64,000 bases of DNA from Streptomyces sp. NBC_00223. GTDB taxonomy: Bacteria > Actinomycetota > Actinomycetes > Streptomycetales > Streptomycetaceae. Within the stretch, counting starts at the first letter, position 1. Every line of letters starts with the position of its first letter. The stretch lies in NCBI RefSeq assembly GCF_036199905.1, contig NZ_CP108109.1:5703501-5767500 (forward strand), read 5' to 3'. The notes under the pieces are model-generated. The model was not told where the DNA came from, searched no databases, and saw nothing but the letters and a program-made list of their open reading frames with translations. A program made the translations under genes and the position numbers. Below are positions 1-7,618 of this stretch, piece after piece.

Positions 1-148
1 GCACCACCACATCTCCCGCGCGCACCAGCTCGGCGCCGCTGCGGATCTTCTGGATCAGCAGCCAGTCCCCGTGCAGCAGCGTGGGTGCCATCGACGGACC
101 AGTGACCTCGACCAGCTGCCATGACAGCCTGGCCCCCTGCTCCCGCAT
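1..148 (-). CDS. sodX: Nickel SOD maturation protease SodX (N-terminal part)
   Basis: This is the N-terminal 49 or so residues of an S26-type signal peptidase; the gene runs off the left edge. The translation contains GPSMAPTLLHGDWLLI, in which the Ser-Met pair holds the serine nucleophile of the LexA/signal-peptidase fold. The Lys of the Ser-Lys dyad lies beyond the edge. Divergent placement next to sodN is typical of SodX, the protease thought to remove the NiSOD leader so that the nickel-binding His becomes the new N-terminus. The ATG at 148 follows a good aggagg ribosome site at about 154-159. The identification is firm because of the neighbour and the SM motif, although the protein is incomplete. 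Confidence 0.85.
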   Translation of the reverse strand, partial: MREQGARLSWQLVEVTGPSMAPTLLHGDWLLIQKIRSGAELVRAGDVVV

Positions 149-283
149 CCTCCGCCTCCTGGTTCGTTTCCCGCTCCCAGAGTGACACCAGACTTTTGTC
201 CTAAGCCACCCGGGGCAGCCGAGAAAACGAGTCCTCCAGGGAGTAATGTCCCACCTGAAAGACGATCACGAGGAAGGACAGCC

Positions 284-679
284 ATGTTCACTCGCCTGTT
301 CGCGCCCAAGGTGAAGGTCAGCGCCCACTGCGACCTGCCCTGCGGTGTCTATGACCCGGCCCAGGCCCGTATCGAGGCCGAGTCCGTCAAGGCGGTCCAG
401 GACAAGTACCAGGCCAACGAGGACGCGGACTTCCGTACGCGTGCCATCATCATCAAGGAGCAGCGCGCGGAGCTCGCCAAGCACCACGTCTCGGTGCTGT
501 GGAGCGACTACTTCAAGCCTCCGCACTTCGAGAAGTACCCGCAGCTGCACCAGCTGGTGAACGACACCCTCAAGGCCCTGAGTGCCGCCAAGGCCTCCAA
601 CGACCCGGCCACGGGCCAGAAGGCCCTTGACCTGATCGCGGAGATCGACAAGATCTTCTGGGAGACCAAGCAGGCCTGA
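284..679 (+). CDS. sodN: Nickel-containing superoxide dismutase
   Basis: Encodes 131 residues. A 14-residue leader (MFTRLFAPKVKVSA) precedes the nickel-hook motif HCDLPCGVYDP, whose His1, Cys2 and Cys6 of the mature enzyme bind nickel. The rest is the helical-bundle body of NiSOD, at its usual length. The enzyme dismutates superoxide in the cytoplasm as a homohexamer. The leader is removed after nickel loading, consistent with sodX on the opposite strand 135 bp away. The ATG at 284 is preceded by an aggaagga ribosome site. In streptomycetes sodN is nickel-dependent through the Nur/sodF system; I do not recognise a Nur box in this intergenic region. Identification is essentially certain. Confidence 0.98.
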   Translation: MFTRLFAPKVKVSAHCDLPCGVYDPAQARIEAESVKAVQDKYQANEDADFRTRAIIIKEQRAELAKHHVSVLWSDYFKPPHFEKYPQLHQLVNDTLKALSAAKASNDPATGQKALDLIAEIDKIFWETKQA

Positions 680-698
680 CCCCTTCCGGGTCACCCCC

Positions 699-732
699 GT
701 GCCCGGCGTGCCGATCCCGGCCCGCCGGGCAC
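699..732 (+). terminator. Hairpin after sodN
   Basis: Two perfect 10-bp arms (699-708 and 723-732, GTGCCCGGCG and its complement) flank a 14-nt loop, 20 bp after the sodN stop. There is no T-tract, as is common for high-GC actinobacterial terminators. Confidence 0.6.
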
Positions 733-810
733 GGTCGTGTCCGGCCCGAGCGGTCCGTGTCACACCGCGGGGCGGTTCCTGAACGGGCGGCACGGGCCTA
801 GGGTCGAGCC

Positions 811-1773
811 ATGTTTGCTGTGTATGCCGCGCGTATCGACGCCGAACAGCCGCTGGGCGGGCTTGAGCTGGGGGAGCGACCCGAGCCGGAGCAGCGGGCC
901 GGGTGGACCACGATCCGGGTCAGGGCCGCCTCGCTGAACCACCACGACCTGTGGTCGCTCAAGGGGGTCGGCCTCGGGCAGGAGAGCCTGCCGATGATCC
1001 TCGGCTGCGACGCGGCCGGGGTGGACGAGGACGGCAACGAGGTGGTGGTGCACTCGGTGATCGGCCAGACCGGTTACGGGGTGAGCCCCAAGGAACGCCG
1101 CTCGATCCTCACCGAGGTGTACCAGGGGACGTTCGCCGAGCGGGTGACCGTACCGGCGTGGAATGTCCTGCCGAAGCCGAAGGAGCTGTCCTTCGAGGAG
1201 GCCGCCTGCCTGCCCACCGCGTGGCTGACGGCCTATCGGATGCTCTTCACCAACTCCGGCGTCCGGCCCGGGGACTCGGTGCTGGTGCAGGGCGCGGGCG
1301 GCGGGGTCGCGACGGCCGTGATCGTGCTGGCGAAGGCCGCCGGGCTGCGGGTCTACGCGACCAGCCGGGACGCGGGGAAGCGCAAGCGGGCCGAAGAGCT
1401 GGGCGCGCACGGGGTGTTCGAGCCGGGCGCCCGGCTGCCCGAGCGGGTCGACGCGGTGATCGAGACCGTGGGCGCGGCCACCTGGTCGCACTCGATCAAG
1501 TCGCTGCGGCCCGGCGGCACCCTGGTGATCTCCGGTGCCACCAGCGGCGTCAACCCGCCGGCCACCGAGCTGAACCGGATCTTCTTCCTCGAACTCAAGG
1601 TCGTCGGCTCCACGATGGGCTCCAAGGACGAGCTGGAGGACCTGCTCGGCTTCTGCGCGGCGACCGGAGTACGGCCGGTGATCGACTCGGTGCTGCCGCT
1701 GGACCGGGCCCGTGAGGGCTTCGAACGCCTCGCGGCGGGCGAGGCGTTCGGCAAGATCGTGCTGACCGCGTAG
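811..1773 (+). CDS. Zinc-type/quinone oxidoreductase (MDR superfamily)
   Basis: The 320-residue protein has the medium-chain dehydrogenase/reductase layout. A GroES-like N-terminal half (LNHHDLWSLKGVG, GCDAAGVDEDGNEVVVH) is followed by a Rossmann NAD(P)H domain with the loop VQGAGGGVATAVI at about residues 153-165. The C-terminal GEAFGKIVL is the usual end of this family. The catalytic-zinc Cys/His set of classical alcohol dehydrogenases is not apparent, so a zinc-free, NADPH-dependent quinone or enone reductase is as likely as an alcohol dehydrogenase. It stands alone: sodN upstream is separated by a hairpin and the padR operon downstream is convergent. The ATG at 811 has no strong ribosome site. 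Substrate unknown. Confidence 0.85.
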   Translation: MFAVYAARIDAEQPLGGLELGERPEPEQRAGWTTIRVRAASLNHHDLWSLKGVGLGQESLPMILGCDAAGVDEDGNEVVVHSVIGQTGYGVSPKERRSILTEVYQGTFAERVTVPAWNVLPKPKELSFEEAACLPTAWLTAYRMLFTNSGVRPGDSVLVQGAGGGVATAVIVLAKAAGLRVYATSRDAGKRKRAEELGAHGVFEPGARLPERVDAVIETVGAATWSHSIKSLRPGGTLVISGATSGVNPPATELNRIFFLELKVVGSTMGSKDELEDLLGFCAATGVRPVIDSVLPLDRAREGFERLAAGEAFGKIVLTA

Positions 1774-1970
1774 CGGCGCCGCAGGGGCGGCTCGGGCGGC
1801 TCGGGCGGCCTGGGCCGCCCGGTGCGTACGGGGCCGGTACGCGACCGCACGTACGGCACCGGCACGTACCCGCCCCCGCGCGGGCCCGCGTCCGGCGGCC
1901 GCCCGCCCGGCCCGCCGCCGAGTGCCGGAGCGGCCGACATCCGGCCGGGCCCGCCGCGCGCGGGCCCGCC
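1774..1970. other. Convergent intergenic region with a short palindrome
   Basis: About 200 bp between the ends of two convergent genes. It contains GGGCGGCC-TG-GGCCGCCC (1803-1820), which can act as a two-way terminator, and several overlapping gtacg/cgtac half-palindromes at 1824-1868. I see no gene here. Confidence 0.45.
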
Positions 1971-2942
1971 CTACGGCTTGGCCGGGCCGTGCAGCGCCGC
2001 CACGATCGCGGCCGCCGCCGAGGACAGATGGCGGCGCACCTCGCGCAGCCGGGCGTCGTCCACGCCCTGGTCGCGGGCCGCGTCGCGGATGTCGTCGCGG
2101 AAGCGGTCGAGCAGCCGTTCCAGGTCGCGGAAGGGGTCCGCGGAGGGCGGGACACCGTCGTCGGGAGCCGGGCCGCCGTCACCGGCGGGCGTCGTCGCGT
2201 ACCCCCACGGGGTGCCGGCCGGCGTGTCCGCCCCGCCGCCGAAGGGGCCGGGTGTGCCGAACGGGCCGGACTTCGAGGGCGAGCCGAACTGGCCCAGCTC
2301 CCGGGTGAGTTCGGCCAGGCCCTCGCGCAGCCCGGCCTGCCAGTCGCCGGTCCTGGCCCGCGACTGGACCTGCTCCTGCACCTGCCGGGCGATCCGCTGC
2401 ACCTCGTCCCGCGCGCTGTCCATGGCCTCGTGGGCCGCCTTGGCCTGGCGTCGCGCGTCGCGGGCCTCCTCCTTCGCCCGGCGGCTCTCCTCCTTGGCCT
2501 GCTTGGCCTGTTCCCTCCACTCCTGCCGGGCGTCCTGGCCGTCGCCCGTGGGCGTACGGGCCTGCTGGGCCGCGGCGCGCACCTCGCGGCGCAGATCGCC
2601 CGCGGCGCCGCGCACGTCCTCGCGGATCTCGGCGGCCAGCGTGGAGACGGACTCGCGGATCTCCGCTTCGAGCCCGGCGATCTCGTCGGCGCGGGAGGCG
2701 AGTTCGGCCCGGCCGTCGTCGGTGAGGGAGTAGATCTTGCGGCCGCCCTCGGTGGAGTGGCTGACCAGCCCCTCCTTCTCCAGCTTGGCCAGCCGCGGGT
2801 AGACCGTGCCGGCCGAGGGCGCGTACAGCCCCTGGAAGCGCTCCTCCAGCAGGCGGATCACCTCGTAGCCGTGGCGCGGCGCCTCGTCGAGCAGCTTGAG
2901 CAGGTAGAGCCGCAGCCGGCCGTGGGCGAAGACGGGCGCCAT
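1971..2942 (-). CDS. PadR-family transcriptional regulator with long helical tail
   Basis: Residues 1-85 form the PadR winged-helix domain (LYLLKLLDEAPRHGYEVI, then SAGTVYPRLAKLEKEGLV and GRKIYSLTDDGRAEL). Residues 85-205 are a highly charged Ala/Arg/Glu stretch predicted to be coiled coil, followed by a Gly/Pro linker and a final helical segment of about 50 residues. At 323 residues it is much longer than a minimal PadR of 110-180 residues. Its ATG lies one base after the stop of the DUF4097 gene, so the two form a translationally linked operon. Such pairs usually autoregulate; the palindrome at 3917-3942 is the likely operator. The inducing signal is unknown. Confidence 0.88.
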   Translation of the reverse strand: MAPVFAHGRLRLYLLKLLDEAPRHGYEVIRLLEERFQGLYAPSAGTVYPRLAKLEKEGLVSHSTEGGRKIYSLTDDGRAELASRADEIAGLEAEIRESVSTLAAEIREDVRGAAGDLRREVRAAAQQARTPTGDGQDARQEWREQAKQAKEESRRAKEEARDARRQAKAAHEAMDSARDEVQRIARQVQEQVQSRARTGDWQAGLREGLAELTRELGQFGSPSKSGPFGTPGPFGGGADTPAGTPWGYATTPAGDGGPAPDDGVPPSADPFRDLERLLDRFRDDIRDAARDQGVDDARLREVRRHLSSAAAAIVAALHGPAKP

Positions 2943-2943
2943 G

Positions 2944-3882
2944 TCAGATGTCCTTCCGGAACGAGGGCGTGTCCCCCGGCGAGCCCCCCGGCGTGTCCCC
3001 CTGCGCTTCCCCCCGGGGGCCTTCGGGCACGTCCGCAGCGTCCTCAGCGGTGTCCCCCCGCATGTCGTCCAGCGGCGGCCTGCGCAGCAGCGCGATGCCG
3101 CCCGAGACGGTGGTGGCCTTCAGCCGGGCGCCGCCGCGGCCGATCCGGCCGGTGATGCGCTTGGCGCCCCACTGGCCGCCGACCTGGAGTTCGTCGAAGG
3201 CGCAGGAGACCGGGCCGCTGGTGGTGCTGGCCTCCACCCGGGCGTCGCCGGGCTCGGGGATACGGATGGCGATCTCGCCGGAGACCGTGGTCAGCCGGAC
3301 GTCGGCGCCCGCCGAGGGGTCCAGGTCGAGCACGATGCTGCCGCTCACCGAGTCGGCCTTGACGTGCGATCCGCTGCCCTCCACGACGGTCAGATCACCG
3401 GAGACGGTGTTGACCCGCAGATCGCCCGAGACGGACTGCGCCTCCACGTTGCCCGCCACGGTGGATGCCTTCACCGAGCCGGTGAGGCCGACCAGGGTGG
3501 TGTCGCCGTTGACGCCCTGGACGCTGGTGGGCCCGGAGATGCCGGAGATCACCGCGCCCGCGCCGACCACGCCGACCTCCACCGAGGTGCCCTGCGGCAC
3601 CGCGAGGGAGACCACCGCGTGCCGCTTCCAGCCCTTGCGGTCGAGCCATTTCAGCAGGCCCTTCCACGGCAGGTCGTCATAGGTGACGGTGAGGGTGGAG
3701 CCGTGCAGCTGGACCTTGAGCGGCGGTCCCTCCAACTCGGTGATCTCGACCCGGGAGGGGCCCTCCTCGATGCCGACGACATTGACCGCGCCGCCGACGA
3801 TCCGCACGCTCAGGGCGTCCACCCGCTCGTCGAAGACGAACTTCTCCGGCTGTGTGACCGTCCGCTCCGACGTGTCGCTCAT
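2944..3882 (-). CDS. DUF4097 family protein (beta-helix-like, LiaX/YvlB-type)
   Basis: The 312-residue protein is built of repeated short beta-strand units such as VSGDLRVNTVSGDLTV, VSGSIVLDLD and VSGEIAIRI. These are typical of DUF4097 proteins that form a right-handed beta-helix-like sheet. No signal peptide or membrane segment is visible, so it is probably cytoplasmic. DUF4097 genes commonly sit with PadR regulators and are linked to envelope stress in Gram-positives, but the molecular role is unknown. I place the start at the ATG at 3882, preceded by gaggagggg; an in-frame start at 3909 would add nine residues but lacks such a site. The promoter region carries the operator at 3917-3942. 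Confidence 0.82.
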   Translation of the reverse strand: MSDTSERTVTQPEKFVFDERVDALSVRIVGGAVNVVGIEEGPSRVEITELEGPPLKVQLHGSTLTVTYDDLPWKGLLKWLDRKGWKRHAVVSLAVPQGTSVEVGVVGAGAVISGISGPTSVQGVNGDTTLVGLTGSVKASTVAGNVEAQSVSGDLRVNTVSGDLTVVEGSGSHVKADSVSGSIVLDLDPSAGADVRLTTVSGEIAIRIPEPGDARVEASTTSGPVSCAFDELQVGGQWGAKRITGRIGRGGARLKATTVSGGIALLRRPPLDDMRGDTAEDAADVPEGPRGEAQGDTPGGSPGDTPSFRKDI

Positions 3883-3916
3883 CGTGCCCCTCCTCGGGTG
3901 CGCCAGCAACGCAACA

Positions 3917-3942
3917 TATCGCGTCTTCCAGAAGACACGATA
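3917..3942 (-). promoter_or_regulatory. Palindromic operator for the PadR/DUF4097 operon
   Basis: Arms TATCGCGTCTTC (3917-3928) and GAAGACACGATA (3931-3942) are inverted repeats with one mismatch and a 2-bp spacer. The site continues into a second near-palindrome, acgatatatcgcgt (3937-3950). It is 35-60 bp upstream of the DUF4097 start, in an unusually AT-rich patch. TATCG half-sites suit a PadR-type dimer, so autoregulation by the adjacent regulator is inferred. Confidence 0.65.
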
Positions 3943-3976
3943 TATCGCGTACCGGGGAAGTCAAGCGGTCGGTACG

Positions 3977-4053
3977 GCTCCCGCCCCCCGCCGCTCCCGC
4001 CCCCCGCCGCTCCCGACCCCCGCTGCTCCCGATCCCCGCCGCTCCCGAGCGCC
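3977..4053. repeat. 16-bp tandem repeat, about 4.8 copies
   Basis: Consecutive units begin at 3977, 3993, 4009, 4025 and 4041, each starting gctcccg and ending ccccgcc or a variant. The first two units are identical. The array fills the gap between the promoter of the DUF4097 operon and the end of the small DUF6104 gene. It is non-coding and pyrimidine-rich on this strand. Confidence 0.85.
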
Positions 4054-4075
4054 ACCCCTCGCGGTCACCCTCCGC

Positions 4076-4258
4076 TCACTCCTCTTCGTCCTCGTCGTCC
4101 AGCCGGGCCAGCCAGGTGGCCAGCCGCTCGACCGGAATCTCGAACTCCGGGTTGAGGTCGACGAATTCACGCAGCCGGTCGGAGAGCCAGTCGAAGCTGA
4201 CCTCCTCCTCGCCTCGCCGGTCGGCCAGCTCCTCGATGCCGCGGTCGGTGAAGTACAA
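4076..4258 (-). CDS. DUF6104 family small acidic protein
   Basis: Encodes 60 residues beginning (M)YFTDRGIEELADRRGEEEV and ending with an acidic DDEDEEE tail. I recognise it as the small actinobacterial DUF6104 family, whose function is unknown. The conserved part begins exactly at the TTG at 4258, which is preceded by a GGAG site six bases away. The longer open frame upstream is low-quality Arg/Pro/Ser sequence, so I take TTG as the start. It points away from the protease gene and shares a divergent promoter region with it. Confidence 0.75.
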   Translation of the reverse strand: MYFTDRGIEELADRRGEEEVSFDWLSDRLREFVDLNPEFEIPVERLATWLARLDDEDEEE

Positions 4259-4499
4259 GATCTGCTCCGGAAACAGGGATGGGACAGGGATGGGACAGGG
4301 AACGGACGGGCAGAAACAGCGCAGAAACGCGGGGTCGGACGGACGTACACGGCAAGGATAGGCAGTGTCCGGGAAGCGCCCCGCGCCGGAGCGGGAGGGC
4401 GCTAGCCTTCGGAGACGACCTGGCCAGTGGGGGGACGATCGGCGTGCGGACGGCGGCAACCGGAGCGTTCCCCGCCACCGCGCGCCCGGGCGGTGCGCT

Positions 4500-6521
4500 G
4501 TGATCCCCGGGGGCGCACAGGAGGAGCACGTCGACGCCACCGAGATCCTGGTGCCCCTGGTCGCCGAGGCGACGGTACGCATTCACGGGGTGGAAGCCGG
4601 GAATCCTTTCCTGGGCAGCGGCTTCTTCGTCGCTCCCAACTGGGTGCTCACCTGCGCCCATGTGGTCCTGGCCGAAGGGGAGGAGCCCGTGGAGGCGGCG
4701 GCCCGCAGGGTGTCGGTCGGCTACGGCGAGAAGCTGCTCAAGGGCGTCGTGGAGTGGGCGGAGCCCGCCGCGCGCGCGGTCACCGGCAACTGGCCGGCCC
4801 CCGATCTGGCCCTGATCCGGCTGCTCGACCACGTCGACCACCCCTGTGTGTGGCTCACCGAGCGCACCGCCAAGGCGTACTCCACCAATCAGGTGGTGTA
4901 CTTCGGCTGGGTGGCGGGCGAGGGCCAGGTCGTGCCGTACAACGGCCACTGCACGGTCAGCGGCCAGCTCGGCGTCGGCAGCGGCGGGATACTGCGGCTG
5001 AGCAACGACGACGAGATGCCCCAGGGCATGTCCGGCGGGCCCGTGGTGGACCTGGTGCGCGGCGAGGTGATCGGCGTGCTCAAGGCCAGGCGTCCGGCGC
5101 GGGACGGCGGACTCGCGGTCGCCATCCAGCAGTTACGGCGGCTGCCGGCCGATCCCGGCCCGGCCGGCGACCTCTACCACCGGGTGATGACCGCCCACGA
5201 CCTCCACCACGCGGACCGCCACCGGCTGGTCCCCAACCACGAGTTCACCTGGACCGACGCGCACAGCGAGATCGGCGCCGCCACCGGCCGCGCGCTCACC
5301 CCCGGCCAGCGCACCCATCTGCTCGGCATGCTGGCCCAGTTGCCGCCCCCGGCCGGCACCCGCGGCCTGCTGGACGTCGTCACCGAGGTGCGCGGCAGCC
5401 CCGCCCAGGGCCTCCCGCTCGCCCCCCGCGCCTGGCGCGACGGCCTCGGACTGCTCTACGACCTGCGGCGCGGCACCGTCGAGCTGGAGGCGGTGCTGCG
5501 GTACGCCGTACTGGCCGCGATCGCCGACCGGGCCGACGGCGCCGAGGAGCAGGTGGAGCGGGCGCTGACCGACTGGGCCCGGCAGACCGCCGCCGCGGCC
5601 GAGAGCCTCAACCGGATGTTCCGCAACAGCCTGGACACCCAGAGCCGGGCCCGGCTGCGGGCCCGCCGGCTGATCTCCCCGGTCGCGCTGTCGGTCCCGG
5701 CCGGCGCCGCGGCCGCCCCGCGGCCCAGGGCCGAGGCGCAGTTGGAGATCATCCCGCGCGGCTGGGAGCCCGGGCGCTACGACTGGCGGGTCTGCGTCGT
5801 GCCGGAGAACGGCGAAGTGGACTGCGTGGAGGAGGACTTCCACGGCACCGGCCTGGCCGACCTGCCGCGGCGGCTGGCCGAACCGCTGGCCGAGGCGTTC
5901 CGCCGCTGCGACGAGCCGGGCTATGTCGCGGCGCTCCAACTCGCCGTCCCCGGGGCCCTGGTGGCGTTCGCCGCCGACGGCTGGTACCTGGGGACCGGAG
6001 CCCGTGCGCTGGGCGCCGCGCGCCCGATGGCGGTCCGCCGTACCGACCCGCCGCCCGACGAGGACCCCGACCTCGCCGAGGAGCGGCACGGCCGCTGGCG
6101 CACCCTCCACCACCGTCCGCCCGCCCCGGTCGTCCTGGACTGCGACGAGGCGGCCGAGAATCCGGTCCCGGCCGAGGAGGAGCTGCGGGCCCTGCCGCGC
6201 GAGACACTGCCCGTGCTGTGCCGCAGCGGCCCGGCAGCCCCCGAGGCGCTGCACCGGCTGACCCGCAGCGGGTACGCGGTCGCGCTGTGGCGCCGCGAGC
6301 CGGTCGCCGCCGAGCACGTCTGCGCGGACTTCCACCGCGGCACGGTCCGGACCGTACGGGACGCGCGCACCGCCGCCGGGCTGCCGGGCGCGCTGGCGCG
6401 GTTGCGCGCGGCGGTGGCCGACGGCGTACCGGAGGCGTACTGGTCCAGCGGCCTCACGCTGCTGTACGACGACCCGACCCGTCCGCTGCCGGGTTCCGAC
6501 GAGCTGCTGGAGACCCCATGA
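4500..6521 (+). CDS. Trypsin-like serine protease with VMAP-type C-terminal region
   Basis: The 673-residue protein starts with a trypsin-fold domain whose triad is readable: His54 in LTCAHVV, Asp102 in PDLALIRLL, and Ser178 in GMSGGPVVD. Residues 230-400 are a helical middle region. The last 270 residues resemble the VMAP-C module of vWA-MoxR-associated conflict systems (for example LEIIPRGWEPGRYDWRVCVV). It lacks a signal peptide, so it is probably a cytoplasmic effector protease. MoxR and vWA genes follow, completing the known ternary arrangement. The start is uncertain: GTG at 4500 leaves a compact N-terminus, while GTG at 4365 has a weak aagga site and would add 45 Arg-rich residues. Its substrate is unknown; cleavage of a host or phage protein is an inference. 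Confidence 0.8.
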   Translation: MIPGGAQEEHVDATEILVPLVAEATVRIHGVEAGNPFLGSGFFVAPNWVLTCAHVVLAEGEEPVEAAARRVSVGYGEKLLKGVVEWAEPAARAVTGNWPAPDLALIRLLDHVDHPCVWLTERTAKAYSTNQVVYFGWVAGEGQVVPYNGHCTVSGQLGVGSGGILRLSNDDEMPQGMSGGPVVDLVRGEVIGVLKARRPARDGGLAVAIQQLRRLPADPGPAGDLYHRVMTAHDLHHADRHRLVPNHEFTWTDAHSEIGAATGRALTPGQRTHLLGMLAQLPPPAGTRGLLDVVTEVRGSPAQGLPLAPRAWRDGLGLLYDLRRGTVELEAVLRYAVLAAIADRADGAEEQVERALTDWARQTAAAAESLNRMFRNSLDTQSRARLRARRLISPVALSVPAGAAAAPRPRAEAQLEIIPRGWEPGRYDWRVCVVPENGEVDCVEEDFHGTGLADLPRRLAEPLAEAFRRCDEPGYVAALQLAVPGALVAFAADGWYLGTGARALGAARPMAVRRTDPPPDEDPDLAEERHGRWRTLHHRPPAPVVLDCDEAAENPVPAEEELRALPRETLPVLCRSGPAAPEALHRLTRSGYAVALWRREPVAAEHVCADFHRGTVRTVRDARTAAGLPGALARLRAAVADGVPEAYWSSGLTLLYDDPTRPLPGSDELLETP

Positions 6522-6588
6522 CGTCCGAGACGTCCGTGCTGTTACTGCCCTGCGTGACGTCCGTGACGAGGGACGACGAGGTATCGAG

Positions 6589-7611
6589 GTGAGTGATGTG
6601 ACCGAACCCGCCCCGGACGGCGAATGGCTCATCTACCGCGGCACCGGGGAGCCCCACACCGGGATGGACGGACTGCCCGAGCCCCCGCCCTGGCGGGACT
6701 TCGACGGCGGCCCGCTGGTCGAGCAGGGCCCGGGCCCCGACAGCTCCTCGGCCCGCCGGCTGGGCGCCTACCGGCACATGGCCGAGATGCACCGGCCCAG
6801 CCCGGAGGAGCTGGAGATGGTCAACGCGGCGCTCTATCTGCGCCGCCCGCTGCTGGTCACCGGCAGCCCCGGCACGGGCAAGAGCACGCTGGCCCACGCG
6901 GTCGCGTACGAACTCGGCCTCGGCCGGGTACTGCACTGGCCGATCGTCAGCCGCAGCGCCCTGCAGGACGGCCTCTACCGCTACGACGCCATCGCCCGTC
7001 TCCAGGACACCCAGATCGCCGCGAACTCCGGCACCGCCCCGCCCGGCGGCATCGGCAGCTACATCCGGCTGGGCCCGCTGGGCACCGCGCTGCTGCCCAC
7101 CGCCAAGCCCCGGGTGCTGCTCATCGACGAGCTGGACAAGAGCGACATAGACCTCCCCAACGACCTGCTGAACGTGATGGAGGAGGGCGAGTTCGGCATC
7201 CCCGAGCTGGAGCGGCTGGCCGAACGCGAGCCGCAGGTCGAGGTGTTGACGGACGACGGCGCCCGGGTCACCCTCCAGGACGGCCGGATCCGCTGCCGGG
7301 CCTTCCCGTTCGTCATCCTCACCAGCAACGGGGAGCGGGACTTCCCGCCGCCGCTGCTGCGCCGCTGTATCCACCTGGAGCTGGGCCGCCCCGACCACAA
7401 GCGGCTGTCCACGGTGGTACGGGCGCACCTCGGCGACGAGGCGGCGACCGTCGGCGACGACCTGGTGAAGCGGTTCCTGGAACGGTCGCGCAGCGAACTC
7501 CTCGCCACGGACCAGCTGTTGAACGCGATCTATCTGACCCACCACGCGGCTCCGCCGTCCCGTACCCGGCTGGCCGAGATGCTCATCCAGCGGCTCGACC
7601 GGCCCAGGTGA
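6589..7611 (+). CDS. MoxR-type AAA+ ATPase of the VMAP system
   Basis: The 340-residue protein carries Walker A GSPGTGKST (about residues 92-100), Walker B RVLLIDELDKSDIDLPNDLL, a sensor-1-like FVILTSNGERDFPPPLLRRC, and a C-terminal lid. MoxR ATPases remodel or load partner proteins together with a vWA-domain cochaperone, and exactly such a partner begins eight bases after its stop. In vWA-MoxR ternary systems the pair is proposed to sense a signal and switch an effector, here the protease upstream. The GTG at 6589 is the plausible start, with only a weak ribosome site. The 67-bp gap before it has no terminator, which supports one operon. Confidence 0.87.
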   Translation: MSDVTEPAPDGEWLIYRGTGEPHTGMDGLPEPPPWRDFDGGPLVEQGPGPDSSSARRLGAYRHMAEMHRPSPEELEMVNAALYLRRPLLVTGSPGTGKSTLAHAVAYELGLGRVLHWPIVSRSALQDGLYRYDAIARLQDTQIAANSGTAPPGGIGSYIRLGPLGTALLPTAKPRVLLIDELDKSDIDLPNDLLNVMEEGEFGIPELERLAEREPQVEVLTDDGARVTLQDGRIRCRAFPFVILTSNGERDFPPPLLRRCIHLELGRPDHKRLSTVVRAHLGDEAATVGDDLVKRFLERSRSELLATDQLLNAIYLTHHAAPPSRTRLAEMLIQRLDRPR

Positions 7612-7618
7612 GGCGGTC

